Positions 1-12,485 of a stretch of 38,970 nt of DNA are shown here, in pieces (the first letter of the stretch is position 1; the number at the start of each line of letters is the position of its first letter). The notes beneath the pieces were generated by a model. That model was not told where the DNA came from, made no database searches, and was given only the letters and a program-made list of their open reading frames with translations. The DNA is taken from assembly GCA_049999725.1 (NCBI GenBank), contig JBNGIS010017173.1, forward strand, positions 1-38,970. Reading direction: 5' to 3'. This DNA comes from Haplomitrium mnioides. Lineage: Eukaryota; Marchantiophyta; Haplomitriopsida; Calobryales. The position numbers were made by a program, and so were the translations under genes.

Positions 1-275
1 TCCTTTTTTAACAAACAAGGATAAGAATAACAGACACCTCTCTCATATCCTTTTTTAACAAACAAGGATAAGAATAACAGACACCTCTCTCATATCCTTT
101 TTTAACAAACAAGGATAAGAATAACAGACACCTCCCTCATCTCTTCACCTCGATGTCTTCTTTTTTAACGAATAAAGATAAGAATAACAGACACGTCCCT
201 CATCTCTTTTTTTAACAAACAAAGATAACTCATCTCTTTTTTTAACAAACAAATATAAAAATAACAAACAATATA
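1..275. repeat. 47-bp tandem repeat (minisatellite), cut by the window edge
   Basis: Three near-perfect units start at positions 1, 48 and 95. Each opens with TCCTTTTTTAACAAAC and ends in a pyrimidine-rich ACACCTCTCTCAT stretch. Further units to about 275 are diverged and partly deleted, keeping the TTTTTTAACAAACAAAGATAA core. The array probably continues left of the window. There is no coding potential; each unit alternates an A-rich and a T/C-rich half. Confidence 0.9.
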
Positions 276-3200
276 CTTCCAACCAACCTGTACGCAAATG
301 TAAAGTATTTGTTGATTGATCATTAACCTATAAGATTGTTTGTAGTATTATATTAGCTAATCAATTTAATTTTGCAACTGCTTTTGTTGATTATATACTT
401 ATTAAAATTTTGATACAATTGCTTACTAAAATGTATTCACTCAAGATTTGAATGGCTGAAAATTAAGTAAAAGTGTCATTTCCCCTTGGCACCATTCAAT
501 TGTTTACTTTGAATGATCAATAAAAATTATTATTATTATTGAGATATCAGTGCCTGAATTAGATATTAGGTCTCTCTTTTGCTCTTCCCTCTATTGTTTT
601 GGCATTTCGTTTTTAATCCTTCAACCTCTTTTGCTTATCTTGTAAGTATCATTCTTGTATACTCTCCCTTGTATTTGAGTTTTAGAAGTTCTATTTGTAT
701 CTTACTAATTTCTTATATGTTTTGTATTTTATTGTGTTGGTTTTGGAGTTATATCAAATGGTGTCTTCAAGAAATCTCTTGCTTTTAATAGGCATTTGCT
801 GAGAGGTTTAATTACTAGGCAATCTTGAAATTGTCACATTTGTTTTTGGCTAAGTAGTAGGTTGAGAGAAAACCCAAGAGAAGAGGGGTAATTTTAAGAG
901 TGAAGTAGCTACACAGACTGCTTGGCCTTCAAGGTATGCATGCATGGGAGTTTGGCATGAGATGTTTTCCATCACCTCCACCACATATGTCCCTCATCAT
1001 TTTGATCCACATGGGTGCAGGACTACAGGAATACCCCTTTACCCACCATAAATTTGATCACAGCCAGAAGACCTAGGACCTCACTGCCATTACTTGGCCA
1101 CACAATGAAGCTCATGCAAGGAAAATTGTGTTTCTGTGCCCAAGGACTCCACCTACTCGCCTGAAGACTTTACACTTTCCCTGCCCCAGGCTGTTGGGGA
1201 GTCAAGCTGGTGCGAGTGAAATTGCATTTCTGTGCCCCAAGGACTCACGTTGAGGAGTCACATAGGATAGTGGGATTGGTTCGGTGCCCATAAAAAAGCT
1301 GTCTGCTACAGAAAGAGGAGGGCATACCAAGACTTAAAGAGCAAAGCTGTCGATGCAAAAACTGGACTAAGAGCTTGATTGAGGGCAATTGCAGTCCTGC
1401 CAAAACTCTGGGACCTGTGGAAGTCATGTATAGCAGCAAGCTATTTGGCTATACACCAATTGCTGAATGCAGCTGATAGCTGATGGTTGAAATAATGAGC
1501 ACTGAAAAATGACTACCGCAGGTAAGAACATCAGGAAGAGATTGGAGCAGAGTAAGAGGATGCATGCACCTCTATTTCCATGATTGGGTGTGAAATCACC
1601 AACGCCACTTCCATTCCACACTTCATTCACTACTTGCACATCTCCACAACCACCTCCTACATCCTCACTCACTTTGGCAGGCTTGCCAAAGAAATTGCCC
1701 CTTGCAACCCGTGTCCTAATTTGAGACACAAATCAAGGCAACTTACAGAGCACGTGTGTTCAAACACCTTGCAGACAAACTTTAATTGCTGGCAACAAAG
1801 AAACATTTGAAAGGCCATGAAAATCTCAAGCCCATCCATGTACAGCATGGACGACAAATCCATGTGCAAGATTGGGCAAGATTTCTTAGGCTTGAAATGG
1901 GCTGGTTAGGGACTTTGATCCCATCAGCCGAGTGATTCACCCTCTAGCAGCAGGCTATTTGGTCAAATCAGTTGTTGATCACAGGAGCAGGAGGAAGCCA
2001 TTGGGTTCACCTTTGTTTCCAAGATTGGTCATGAAATCACTGGCACCTCCTTCACTCCCCGCTTGCACCCCTACCTACGCTACCTCCTCTGCCTCCTGCA
2101 AGATGTCATGCAAAGGAGAGGCAGAATGCATGCGTCCTACAGAACAGAAAGGCAGAAGCTCAATGGCTGCCGGTGAAGAGAATGCTTCAACGAAAGAAAG
2201 AAGAGCTTTGCAAACCTATGTAGGAAAAATGAATCAAAAATATGCTATTTGACATGCTTTAGCCAGATTTTTGCTGCAATATCTGCTCGTTCCTGCGATT
2301 CTGCTGCAATCTCATTTCTGCTGTGAATCTGGCTTGTTATGTATGGCATATCGAGGTGCTGGAATGTTGTGCCTTTGTGCTGATCTTTTCTTGGTCTGTT
2401 GGCAATTGGCCCACTATGCTTGCTCTTCTAGTGGTTGCTAATCCGATTCGTGTTTTGCCCGCTCTCCTCTAGCTGGTGTTCTGCTCATCTGGAAGGGGCA
2501 CAACTGGTGTTTTGCTCTATTGGCTGCCAACAACATCGTCAGAAATTATCCTCCAATGCCCTAATGTGCGCCTAATAAAACTTTGAAGCACCAAAAAACG
2601 CGCCTAAGCAACAAAAAAACATAAGTGCTGAATGCTTCAAAGAAAACAGAAGCAGAAAAAAAGCTCAAAAAACTCACCTTGATTATAAAAAGAGCTTGCA
2701 AGTCTATGGGAATAAGGAACTGAAAGCTGTAAGGAGCCAAAGAAAACATCAGAAAATGGAAGCATATGCTTGTGGAATAAAAAGTTGAGCATGCAATGGA
2801 CCTACTCTGGCTAATGCTCCACGATTCCAAAATGCGAATGGTGGTGGCGGCAGAAGAAAACGCAGGTCAAAGCAGTTCAAAGCTGCACTTGAACTAAACG
2901 GATGTTCTATCAGCCTAGCTAATTGTTCTGTCAGCCTAAGGGGCATGAACCCTCGTCCACTGATTACCGAGTGAGTACAGTGAGGGAGAAGGGAAATGAT
3001 AAATCTGAGACCTCAGGACTATTCCTGTTGTAAATGCTGGAAGGCCAATACCCATGTCATTCTCCTAACCAATTACCGCTCAAAACACTGGGCATCTAGA
3101 AATGGTGAGGAAGAACAAACGGTGAGGAAGGACCTGCAAAAGGTGGGGTGTAAATTATTAAAGAATATTGTAGGTGCAGCCGATTCACAATATTCATGAC

Positions 3201-3749
3201 TGTTAGACCGGAGCTGCTTCCATCTGCCTCTTGACAGATCTGAAGGGTTTTCCCAAGCAGCTGTATTCTTTGACTCCAAAAATATCTGGGAGGGCATGCC
3301 CCAGAAACCTAGTGCCCAATTCTTCAAACAAATTGGAACTTCCTCCCCAAATCCCCTAACTCACCTGGCCCTTGCCATTTCCCACCTTTTTTCCTGTTGT
3401 GCATGAGACATCTCCATGCCTCTCAATGCAATCACCCAAATTCGGGAGCTGGATCCCTGTTCAGGCTGCCTCACTTCCTAGCCTGCGATCCAACTCTAAG
3501 GCTGGCCAAAATAAAAACATTGAAAAATGACTTCAGCTGGTAGGAGCAGAAAGAAAAGATGGTTACCTCTGTTCCCTATTTGCTTCCCAGAGAGCAGTAA
3601 GCTGGTCCTCTCAAACGCTTCTCAATCTTGATCCTGATTCAACCCCACCATAATCACAACATACTGCCAAAACTGATCATGATTCAACCCCACGACAATC
3701 ACAACTCCATATGCACTGGCTGTTGCTTGTACTACGGGGCTGATCTTCG
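276..3749. other. Intergenic DNA with no supportable gene
   Basis: No open frame here resembles a protein I recognise and none has convincing exon structure. Two short direct repeats around the phrase TTTCTGTGCCCAAGGACTC lie near 1131 and 1227. A stretch at about 2100-2250 (ATGCGTCC, then CAGAAGCTCAATGG) resembles sequence at 3800-3870 and 4333-4390, so parts belong to the diverged repeat field further right. Segments at 540-800 are AT-rich and low-complexity. Degraded transposon sequence is the likeliest content, but I cannot name a family. Confidence 0.5.
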
Positions 3750-5000
3750 TCTTCTTTGCAGGGTGGGAAGGAGGAACCAATAAAGAGGTTGAATGAAGTC
3801 GACGAATGCCTGCGTCCTGCAAAAAAGAAAGACAGAAGCTCAATGATGGAGTGTGAAGAGTGCCCTAGAGAATTAAATATGGAAGACAACAGCGGAAACA
3901 AAACTTCGATTCCAAAGAGCAACCTGCGTGGGAGGGAGAAATCGTTGAAGAGGCAAGAAGGAACCGACTGCAATACGAAGGAGAATTGCAGAACACACAT
4001 GAGAATGGATGAAGAGGGTCAAAGTGAAGACTTTGAAACTCTGCAGCTCGAAGAATGCTCACACAAAGTGAGGAAAAAGCTCACAGAGGAATTGAAACGC
4101 TCTGCCTTTAAGCTGAATAAAGACGAAAACTGCATGCACTCTGCCAAAAAAAAAAAAACTCGTTGATATGCTCGAAGCTGAGTGAAGTTGATAGATGCCT
4201 GCTGCTGAATAAAGAAGAAAAAAACAGAAGCTGAATGAAGCTCCTCCAACTTCTTCAACTCCAAGAATGCTCACACGAAGGTGATTCAAAGACGAAGTTT
4301 AGGGATTACGATTGAGTCTACAACACTGCTCCCAAACCATGCCTGCGTCCTGCGAAAAAGAAAGCAAGAAATTGATGAGGGTCAGCGAATCGAAGAAGAA
4401 TGGAATAGGGGAGAAAGCTGTAGAAAACGTAAGCTTGGTCAATGCTCACACGAAAGTGACTCAAACACGCTTGAAAAACCTGCATGGGAAGAAGGCAAGC
4501 ACAAAGCGAGGAAGAATCTCACANNNNNNNNNNNNNNNNNNNNNNNNNNNNNNNNNNNNNNNNNNNNNNNNNNNNNNNNNNNNNNNNNNNNNNNNNNNNN
4601 NNNNNNNNNNNNNNNNNNNNNNNGCCCAAGCAGAAAACGAATGCTAGCAAGTAATGCTCGAAGCAGCAGGTAACGAAAACTCGAAGAAGCTCAAAAGCTC
4701 AAAATCTGGTCTATAAGGAACTCTCAAAAGTGTGCTCAAAAGTGCTCTGCAAACCTGCGAGCCGAGAATGCTTGCTGCTGAATATAGAAGAAAACGTTGA
4801 AGCTCAATAAAATGTGCAAGATAGGGAATTCTCGAAGAAGCTTCAACTTCAACCAAAATAGAAGAAAGCAGCAGAAATTGGAATCTCTGATGGAATGTGC
4901 TCGATAAGGAATTCTATGCTTGATAACGAAGCTGCTAAAAAAACGACAAAATCTGCTCACAGTGAGAGATGCAAAGTGTAGCAGAAATTAGAATCACGGG
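3750..5000. repeat. Field of diverged interspersed repeats
   Basis: Several phrases recur in altered form. ATGCCTGCGTCCTGC followed by an A-rich AAAAAGAAAG tract occurs near 3808 and 4336, with relatives at 2130 and 4195. GAATGCTCACAC or CAATGCTCACAC, followed by a GTGA/GTGAGG phrase, occurs near 4054, 4266 and 4440. GAAGAAGCTC phrases recur at 4680-4850. Plus-strand frames give lysine- and glutamate-rich peptides that share phrases such as RPAKKKDRSSM, but the frame shifts between copies and stops are frequent. This looks like an old repeat or a decayed gene family, and the assembly gap falls inside it. Confidence 0.5.
4524..4623. other. Assembly gap (100 N)
   Basis: The run is exactly 100 N, the usual placeholder for a scaffold join of unknown length. 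The flanks belong to the diverged repeat field, so the true missing sequence may be longer and repetitive. Open frames that appear to cross it are artefacts. Confidence 0.98.
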
Positions 5001-6293
5001 TGACTCGAAGGAGCTTCAACGAGCTCAAAAATCGATGTGGCGATGGGAATTTGCATTTTAGGTTTTGCAGCTTAAAAATCGATGTGGTGTTGGGATTTTG
5101 CATGTGTCAAAAAGAAGAGAAAGAGATAACAGCTCTTTGTTCCCATTTTGGCTAGTAAAACACCAAACATTAGGTCAGACTCTAGGTTTTTATTTTTACT
5201 AAAAGTACAACATTGTTGTAATTTTTTCAAATGTAATAATGTGGTTTGATCTCCACTTGATATAATTATGTTGTGTGTATGAGACTGGGATATATTGTAC
5301 CAAAGTGCACTAGTTTAAGAACTATGTAGAAGATGGAGCTGAGTAGAAGTTTGTGTACAAATTATTTCTACTAGAGATGAAACATGGAAAGTTACCACAA
5401 GACTTACTATTCACAACTCTACTTGTGTAAGTCCCTTTTGTACCTTCGGGATTTCCACATTGAAATCGCAGTGCTGGTTCTTCAAAAGCTGTGTTTCCCT
5501 TGGCAGACTGGTAGATGGACTCAGATGGGTACTTCTTCGTTTAGTGAAGAAGGATCCAGACATTTGCTGGTGTTTCTGAAGGTCATCCTGCATTGCCAAA
5601 GAGAGAAGTGAGAGTCCAGACAGAATGTGGATGATGCTCATAGGGAGCTTACGGCACGATCTTCCAGGACTGAACTCGTCTTGGGATTGGCAAAGGATTG
5701 CATGCGAGAAGGAGGGATTCGTCTCTGGCACAAAAGGCTGGCTGAAGGTTGTCAGCAAACGAAAATTCACAACAGCCACCTGCTGTCACTTGGTGGCATC
5801 AGTCAACCAAAATTCACAACACCAGCCTTTGCATAAGCACCAATTGCTCTGAAAAGAGCTGTTACCATCCACGAACAATCAAATCTCTCTCTTAACGACT
5901 TGTTTTAGATGTCGCTGAAGACGAGCAGGCAGTGAAGGAATCGAAAGATAATTCTTGCGAGGAGGAATTTGGTGCAATCCAATCCGTTCGCGGCGCTAGT
6001 GGTGTCCACACTGCAGAAGGCTTTATTAGATGCTACCGAAATGACGATATATCGGCATTGCAACGGATGCAAAGAATGGACAGAAAACACAATCCACAAG
6101 GATGGATAATCGAGCAATGCTTGTGGTTGAGATGCGAGCCACATCACAGATCTGCATCTTCGAAGGCCACGTCTCAGATAAGCGAGGGTGAGACCCAAGG
6201 AATTTTGATGATGGAGGAGGAAGTGTAGCATCGTTGGGAAATGAGAAGACATTGGGTCCAATGGATTTCAGGAAAACGCAGTGAGAGGAAGTG
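5001..6293. other. Upstream region of HCF173, no separate gene supported
   Basis: A short direct repeat built on AAAATCGATGTGG lies at about 5027-5055 and again 47 bp downstream. AAAATTCACAACA is repeated near 5762 and 5811. A long frame on + at about 5905-6228 has no Met start that I can see and no recognisable domain. It ends 65 bp before the HCF173 start, so it may be leader sequence. The promoter must lie here, but I cannot place a TATA box or a transcription start with confidence. Confidence 0.4.
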
Positions 6294-9200
6294 ATGATGG
6301 CGTTAGCTTCAGGGGCAGCCTTTGTGAGAACGACGAGCATTGGCTGCAATTGTGGCGCGGGACGGCAGAATGTAGGTGTTGGATCGCAGAAGGGGAGCTT
6401 GAGTTTGTTGCGAAGGAAATTCCGTAGGAGATCTTGTGTTGTGGTAGCAGCCGGTGACGATGATGGAGGAGCCAGTACCAGTGGTAATGATGATGAAGTG
6501 AAGTTTCCAGTCGGGAGACAAGATTTTGTGAAAGTGTCTTCACCGAAACAGCTCAGATTGGAGGATGTTAACCCAGTCGATCTAGGACGACGATCGCGTC
6601 AGCTTTTTGATGACATATGGAAACGGATCACGGAGCTTGGACAACTTACTCGGTCATATGAAGATGAATACGAGCAAGTGTTAATTGGGGGGCCGATGTG
6701 CGATTTCACCATACCCAATGCCGAGCTGACTACTGTTTTAGTTGCTGGAGCAACGAGCCGTGTAGGTCGCATTCTAATCCGAAAATTACAACTTCGCGGA
6801 TACAAAGTCAAGGTGTGAAGTCTTACAACTCTGTCCAAAGCCAGCGTATCGTTCTCAAAGGAATCGCACTCGCAGGATCGATTAAAGATCATTTTTATTT
6901 TCCGAGTGCTATCCTTGTACGGAAATGTTACAGAATGCAATGTGAGCAGCTTGACCCTTGCATTTGGATGGCAGGCACTGGTGAGAAAACCGGATCTTGA
7001 AACTCTGGAAATGTTGCCCCGCTCAGTGCAAATTATTATAGGCGATGTTGGGGACCCTGCTACGTTAAAGGCAGCAGTGGAGGGATGTAACAAAATTATT
7101 TTCTGTGCAACTGCTCGTTCTGATATCACTGGAGATTTGATTCGTGTGGACCGTCAAGGGGTCTATAATCTTTCGAAGGCATTCCAGGTGGGAGATACTT
7201 ATCCTTCACACTTCATTTGATAACTTTTTCATGTAATGGAGTGTGTCTAACAGTTTGAACTCATTCAGGACTACAATCATAAGTTGGCACAAACCCGGGC
7301 AGGGCGAAGTAGTAAGAGCAAGCTGCAAATTGCTAAGTTCAACGGTGAAAGTGCTTTGGATGGATGGGAACTACGCGATGGCACATATTTTACGGATGCC
7401 ATCTCGGTTAAATATGACGGGGGTATGGATGCACAGTTTGAAACATCCGAAACTGGCAATGCAATTTTTTCAGGTCTCTCTCAATTCTCTCTGCGTTGTA
7501 CCCAAATGCAAAAATTATTTGATGGCTCGAAGTTACAGTTACAGTTAAGAGACTGCTGGATTTGTGAGCTCTGGCTCTTACCTGTTTTGTTTTTCTTTTG
7601 AGTTTGCTACTTTTAATTTTTCCTTGTTGATTCGCAACTTGGTGCGCGTTGTACTTCAGTCCCCGTTGCCTGAGTCTCTGATTCTCTCTTGAGCTTCCAT
7701 GCAACTGTTTCTCCCCAAAGGAATTGATTTGCTTTTGTTTTTTGGGCTGCTTTGTCTCGGCCTTCTGCTGGCTACGACTGTGCCTTAACACCCTAAACAA
7801 GACACCAAGGTACCCAAAGAGGTAATAACCCATGAGTAACAATCCAAGAAAGTGTGACAAAAAAGGGTGAGCTGAAACAATGTGCTTAACTGCACTTTCT
7901 TATCGCCAATCTCTTTACAATACAAAGTATGGTTTGTTGAGTTTTGCCTATGGTGGTTTGAGTACCCCCAAGCAACAGAACTTTCAAAAGTTCTTGAAAG
8001 AAGATTTTCAGAAACAGTAGAAATAATTGTCTCAGGGTGTCACGGCCTCACCCTCTGTCAAAGCAATCGTTGCAAGCAATACCAACTCCAAGCAGAAGAG
8101 GGGAAGGAATGGGGTTTCTCAGAATTTTGCACCAGTAACCACAAGTCATCCACAAGAAAGGGCATTCCTGCTGTTTCCTCACATTCTACTTGCAATCTGA
8201 AATTGATATAAGAGCAGAAAGCAGAAGGAAACAAGATTAGATAGATTCGCACCACAGTGAGCACCGTAGGTGCAGGCTGTAAACATGGAAGGAGGGAGCT
8301 ATCTACCAAACTCTGGAACCATGGTAGCCACTACTTTAGCAAGCATTACTGCAATTGAGGCATGTGTCCTCCAGAAAACCGTGTTTTAAGATGTCCTAAA
8401 CAAGCTAAGCCCAATTAGCTAAGAACTTACTGAATATGACCAACTTTGGGATGAAATTTAGATGCAATCTGCCAAATTGGTCAATTTGAACTCCAGTGAT
8501 GCGCTTCATGTGCTATGTTCAGGGTGCAGAAGTCCCCAATCACTAACCTTTCAGCAGACGTCTCTGGGAGTTAAGCTCTTGGATGTTTGCTTCACAAGAT
8601 CAAACTAAAGTGAAATGAATGATGTCGCAAGCTGATGCTTGAGAGTTGACAGATTTTGATTAGTTGGATTCTTGGTGTAGTGCTAGGCATCATCATGACT
8701 GAGTTTTCCCATTACTTCCGGAAAGTGGCAGAAACTCAGTACGATGATTGATCAGGACCTGCTGTCGGGAACTGATGAAACCAGCAGGAAGTTGTGGCAG
8801 CTTGTCACTGCTACACATGATGAGGCTGAATAGTCTGAAGCTTTGTGTCTGACACCACATTGTCAAGGCTGCACTCTATGCGTGCACAGTTGTGATATGT
8901 GTAGGTTTTTCCTAGACTATTGCAGCTTCCATTTGAGTGTTGTTGTGGTTAGTTTTGCTCTCCACAACTTCATAACTAATAATATTTATCCATCTGATTG
9001 ACCTTGAAAACCCCTTTACAGCTAGTAGGGTTCCTTCCAGCATGCTTTGTTCTTGTGGAGCACACTCAGCTCCTTTTGCATTCATAATTAACCTCCGCTA
9101 GTTCATTCCATGCTGAAAGAGCTTTTCCTACGAAATTGTAAATGAAGTGAGAAGATTTTCCGGTGACCTCAAAACCATTTGTGTTTGAGCCATTAAGGCA

Positions 9201-12200
9201 TCAACATCCCATTTTGGTTCATTGGCTTCAAGATCTGCCAAGAGAAAATTGTGAGAGCCTGAAGTGTGGGGACTCTTAGATGTGAAGGCAGTTGGATGGC
9301 AAGCTATTGTTGTCTTTCTGTTCTTGTGGTCAAGTGGAATTACAATTCCAGACTAGTTTTCTAACTAGTTAGCCTTAATTGAATTGAATTGATGCAAATT
9401 TTCCTACTGTTGCAAAGGTTTGTACTAGTGTTTTCAATTTGGATTCTTGGTGAAGTGCTAGGCATCATCATGACTGAGTTTTCCCGTGATCTGGACCTGT
9501 TGTCGGGAGCTGATCAAACAAACAGAAAGTTGTCGCAGCTTGTCACTGCTACACATGCTGTTAGTCTGAAACTTGTGTGTGACACCACATTGTCACGCAG
9601 TCATGATGTGTGTAGGTTGAAGCTTTCATGTATTTGTTTTTGTGGTTAGTTTAACTCTCCACATCTTTCATAGCTATGGTTTTTTCAGTTGAACCTTGTT
9701 TACTTTTAATATTGCACATTTGAAGTGGTGGGAACCTGTTCTGGTTGCTAATTGGAAAGTGAGAAACTTTAGGCCATTGGCATATCTTATTTCTCGGAGG
9801 TCTATGACAAGTGCATCACAATCACTATGTGTTATCACCACACTGCTTTTATATTTTGTTTATTTGTTGTATTTATCTTTGTTCTGTTTCTATCTTCTTT
9901 TTATTGATGAATGGCTGCTTAGTAATTCAATCTTCAGATCAGATTAACATGATACTATGTAGTGGCTACCTTCGTTTGTAAGAATTGAGTGTCTGAATAC
10001 TTGTGAGGTACAGTGGTGGGAATGATGCGTGGCCAATTTTCTGCAGAAGATTATTGAATTGATTAGAAAATGCAGAAATTTTTGTTGTGGGAAATGTATC
10101 CCTGAAATCATCGTGGTGTGTTTTTTTTTTTAAACCAGGATACGTGTTCACTCGTGGAGGCTATGTGGAGATTTATAAGAGAATATTTCTTCCACCTGGT
10201 CTCAGTCTCGATAGGTCTGCATATTTCACTTTTATTGAACAAGGCTTCAATCAATCTCTCAGATACACAATACACAAATTGGAGGATTCTTGTGCGAAAG
10301 GAATGTGATTTACACGTTAATCTGTGAAAGCAGCTGAACAATTAGTGTTGCACTGAAGTTATGCAGGTTTGAAGGGCTGTTGCTGTCAGTATGTGGCGAT
10401 GCCAAGTCATATTCTTTGATCCTTGAGACAAGTGTAGGGGATGATACTGTCCAGAGTAGACTTTACTTTGCACGGTTTACTACACGTTTAGGCTTCAGCA
10501 GGGTCTACATCTAAATCCTCATCCTCCTGAAATGCTTCTCATTCTGTTGCAGCGTATTTCGTACAATCTCTATTTCTTTCGTTCTAGCTTCGGTAGGTTT
10601 GTCTGTTGACGTCGTCATTTGTCGAGCATGACCAACATTTACGTGTGTGCAGATAAGAATACCTTTCTCTACTTTCCGGCCTATGAAAGCAGAGGATCCA
10701 CCGCTTGACCCGTTCTTGGTGCACACATTGGGCATCAGATTTGAGCCTAGGAAGCCGGTATGCCATTCTCGTTTGTCGCATTCCGGACATTAAAAACTAG
10801 TTTAGCGACACTTGAGAAGAAGGTTAGGGTGTACTATTTTTCGGGTGGAAGAGGTCCAATCTTGTACACGGTGTTTTGCTCTTTGCGCAGAAAGTCGCTG
10901 CGTCTCGGCCTGGTGATGTATCCGCAGGCCAAAATCGTGATAATAGCAGCTTCAAGTTGGTGCTCGATTATATTAAAGCTCTGCCTGTAAGTCGCTGTCC
11001 GAACATTGGGGATTTCATCAATCCCCAGTTTATTTCAACGCGAGTCAAGTATGAACAAAAATGTATGCTTTGATTTTGTAAACTCGATAGTAATTCTATT
11101 ATCGTCTTGTTACAGGGTGGACAGGAAACAGACTTTATCCTCGTTTCATGTTCTGGTGGAGGTCTAGATCCTACTGTTCGCGATAAGGTCCTTAAGGCCA
11201 AACAGGTATACTCATGCCCAGATCTTTTCAATGACCGGCGGTATCTATTAGTCATAGAGATGAGCTTTTCAACAATTTAGCCAAAGAAAACTGCTATGCT
11301 GGGAATCCTTTGTGTTGCATGTGCTTCATCAGTTTTTCATGGTCAGCATATGGGATGCAGTGCTCACACTGCTTCCTCATGTAATAAGTTTTTGTGGGCC
11401 ATTCTCGCCCCCTGCAAAATATCTGTTCGGCTGTGAAAGTCTATAGCATGGTAGAATTCGATGTTGATGAAAGTTGTGCAACAGGAAACTGCGGGGGTAC
11501 GCAAGATGTCTCTTTGGTTATGAAAGTTCTTTAGCATGGCAGTATGTGGTTTGAGTAGAAATGGACGCTGCTGCATTTTCTTGTTTAACAAGTACAAACA
11601 AACATCCACCCGTCTAAGTACAAAGAGGGGAAGACTTTTATGACGACTACAAGGAGGTAGCTTTCATAGTCACAGTATATACTACTGTGCTCGGCAGAAG
11701 TTGGATGTGGTTGGTTCAAAAACTTACTGTCATGGCTCTTCTTTGAAGGGGGGAGAGGCAGCATTGCGGAATTCGGGTCTTGGATACACAATCATCAGAC
11801 CTGGACCTCTTCAGGTGATTGCGTTGCTTGTATGGTTTTGATTTGAAAACACAATGGTTCGGGACACAGATCAGGCTAATCTAAATGGGTTCGTGCTGAC
11901 TTGACGCAGGAGGAGCCAGGAGGACAACGGGCTTTGATATTTGACCAGGGTGATCGCATTAGTCAGGTGCTTATCAATGTTCCATCAATGACATGTTCCA
12001 CTGGGTTTATCTGAGAACAGTGTATAGTTGTAACTCATTTCTGAGTTTGCGGTGGGGACATTGCAGAGCATTAGCTGTGCAGACGTAGCAGATGTTTGCG
12101 TGAAAGCTTTACATAATCCGACTGCTCGCAATAAAAGCTTTGATGTAAGTTATCACTCCACTAAATTGTTCTACTAGGGTGCTGTTGCTCAGAAAATATC

Positions 12201-12485
12201 GTTGAGAACTTCCCTTCTCACTCAGCTTTGCAATGACTACTGGTGCAGGTATGCTACGAGTACTCAACAGAGGAAGGTCAAGGGCTCTATGAACTGGTAA
12301 GAGTTGCTCTCCAACCCGAGCATGGCTTTCTGCAAATATAGTGTCTTGTTGAAGAGATGGAAGTTTTAATTCGGACTGGCTGCCTGCCTGTATGGACTGG
12401 TGCCTGAATGCAGGTGGCACATCTGCCAGACAAGTCCAACAATTACCTCACTCCGGCACTGGCTGTGTTAGAGAAAAACACCTAA
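6294..12485 (+). CDS. HCF173: HCF173, chloroplast psbA mRNA translation factor (atypical SDR with inserted CIA30 domain)
   Basis: Thirteen exons join in phase: 6294-6812, 6975-7187, 7269-7473, 10139-10214, 10367-10502, 10653-10757, 10891-10986, 11116-11205, 11749-11814, 11910-11966, 12067-12144, 12249-12296, 12414-12485. All introns are GT-AG. The product is 586 residues, close to about 598 for Arabidopsis HCF173. The first ~50 residues are Arg/Ser/Ala-rich and end in CVVVAAG, like a chloroplast transit peptide. The Rossmann start LVAGATSRVGR lies near residues 150-160, and VYNLSKAFQ ends exon 2. The CIA30-type domain follows at about 262-430 (LDGWELRDGTYF, FTRGGYVE, DPPLDPFLVHTL). The SDR fold then resumes with GYTIIRPGPL, EEPGGQRALIFDQG and the C-terminal LPDKSNNYLTPAL. 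In Arabidopsis the protein binds the psbA 5' leader and is needed for D1 synthesis and photosystem II assembly. Two ATGs abut (6294, 6297) and I took the first. No disabling change is seen. Confidence 0.95.
7575..7690 (+). repeat. LINE-like 3' end remnant in HCF173 intron 3
   Basis: The stretch from the GTTTTGTTTTTC tract through CTTGGTGCGCGTTGTACTTC to CCCCGTTGCCTGAG resembles the minus strand of 14760-14900 in the rhomboid gene. There the same order appears as CTTGGTGTGCGTTGGACTC and TCCTGTTGCCT. T-rich tracts precede the conserved core in both. No reverse transcriptase frame is present, so it is at most a truncated 3' end. The assignment to a LINE is inference. Confidence 0.35.
8664..8978. 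repeat. Intronic direct duplication, copy 1
   Basis: It lies in HCF173 intron 3 and matches 9439-9675 in the same orientation. Shared blocks are TTGGATTCTTGGTG, GTGCTAGGCATCATCATGAC, GCTTGTCACTGCTACACATG and GACACCACATTGTCA. This copy carries short segments that the other lacks, such as one after GAGTTTTCCC. It does not touch an exon. Confidence 0.85.
9439..9675. repeat. Intronic direct duplication, copy 2
   Basis: This is the shorter partner of 8664-8978, starting about 775 bp downstream within the same 2.66-kb intron. The block order is identical and substitutions are scattered, so the duplication is old. It is the main visible reason this intron is far longer than its neighbours (81-543 bp). 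Confidence 0.85.

Noticed and set aside
4281-4673. Open frames crossing the N run
   Set aside because: They exist only because N codons are treated as open; the true sequence there is unknown.
5411-5779. 122-codon minus-strand frame upstream of HCF173
   Set aside because: It has no ATG at its start, no recognisable domain, and no plausible splice partners.
5627-5836. Plus frame with GIRLWHKRLAEG, reminiscent of the copia gag-pre-integrase LWH motif
   Set aside because: Only one short phrase matches and no other copia block is present nearby in any frame.
6906-7220. HCF173 exon 2 starting at an upstream Met in intron 1
   Set aside because: The 6813-6974 intron has good GT-AG ends and joins K|ALVRKP as in the orthologue; the upstream part is intron sequence.
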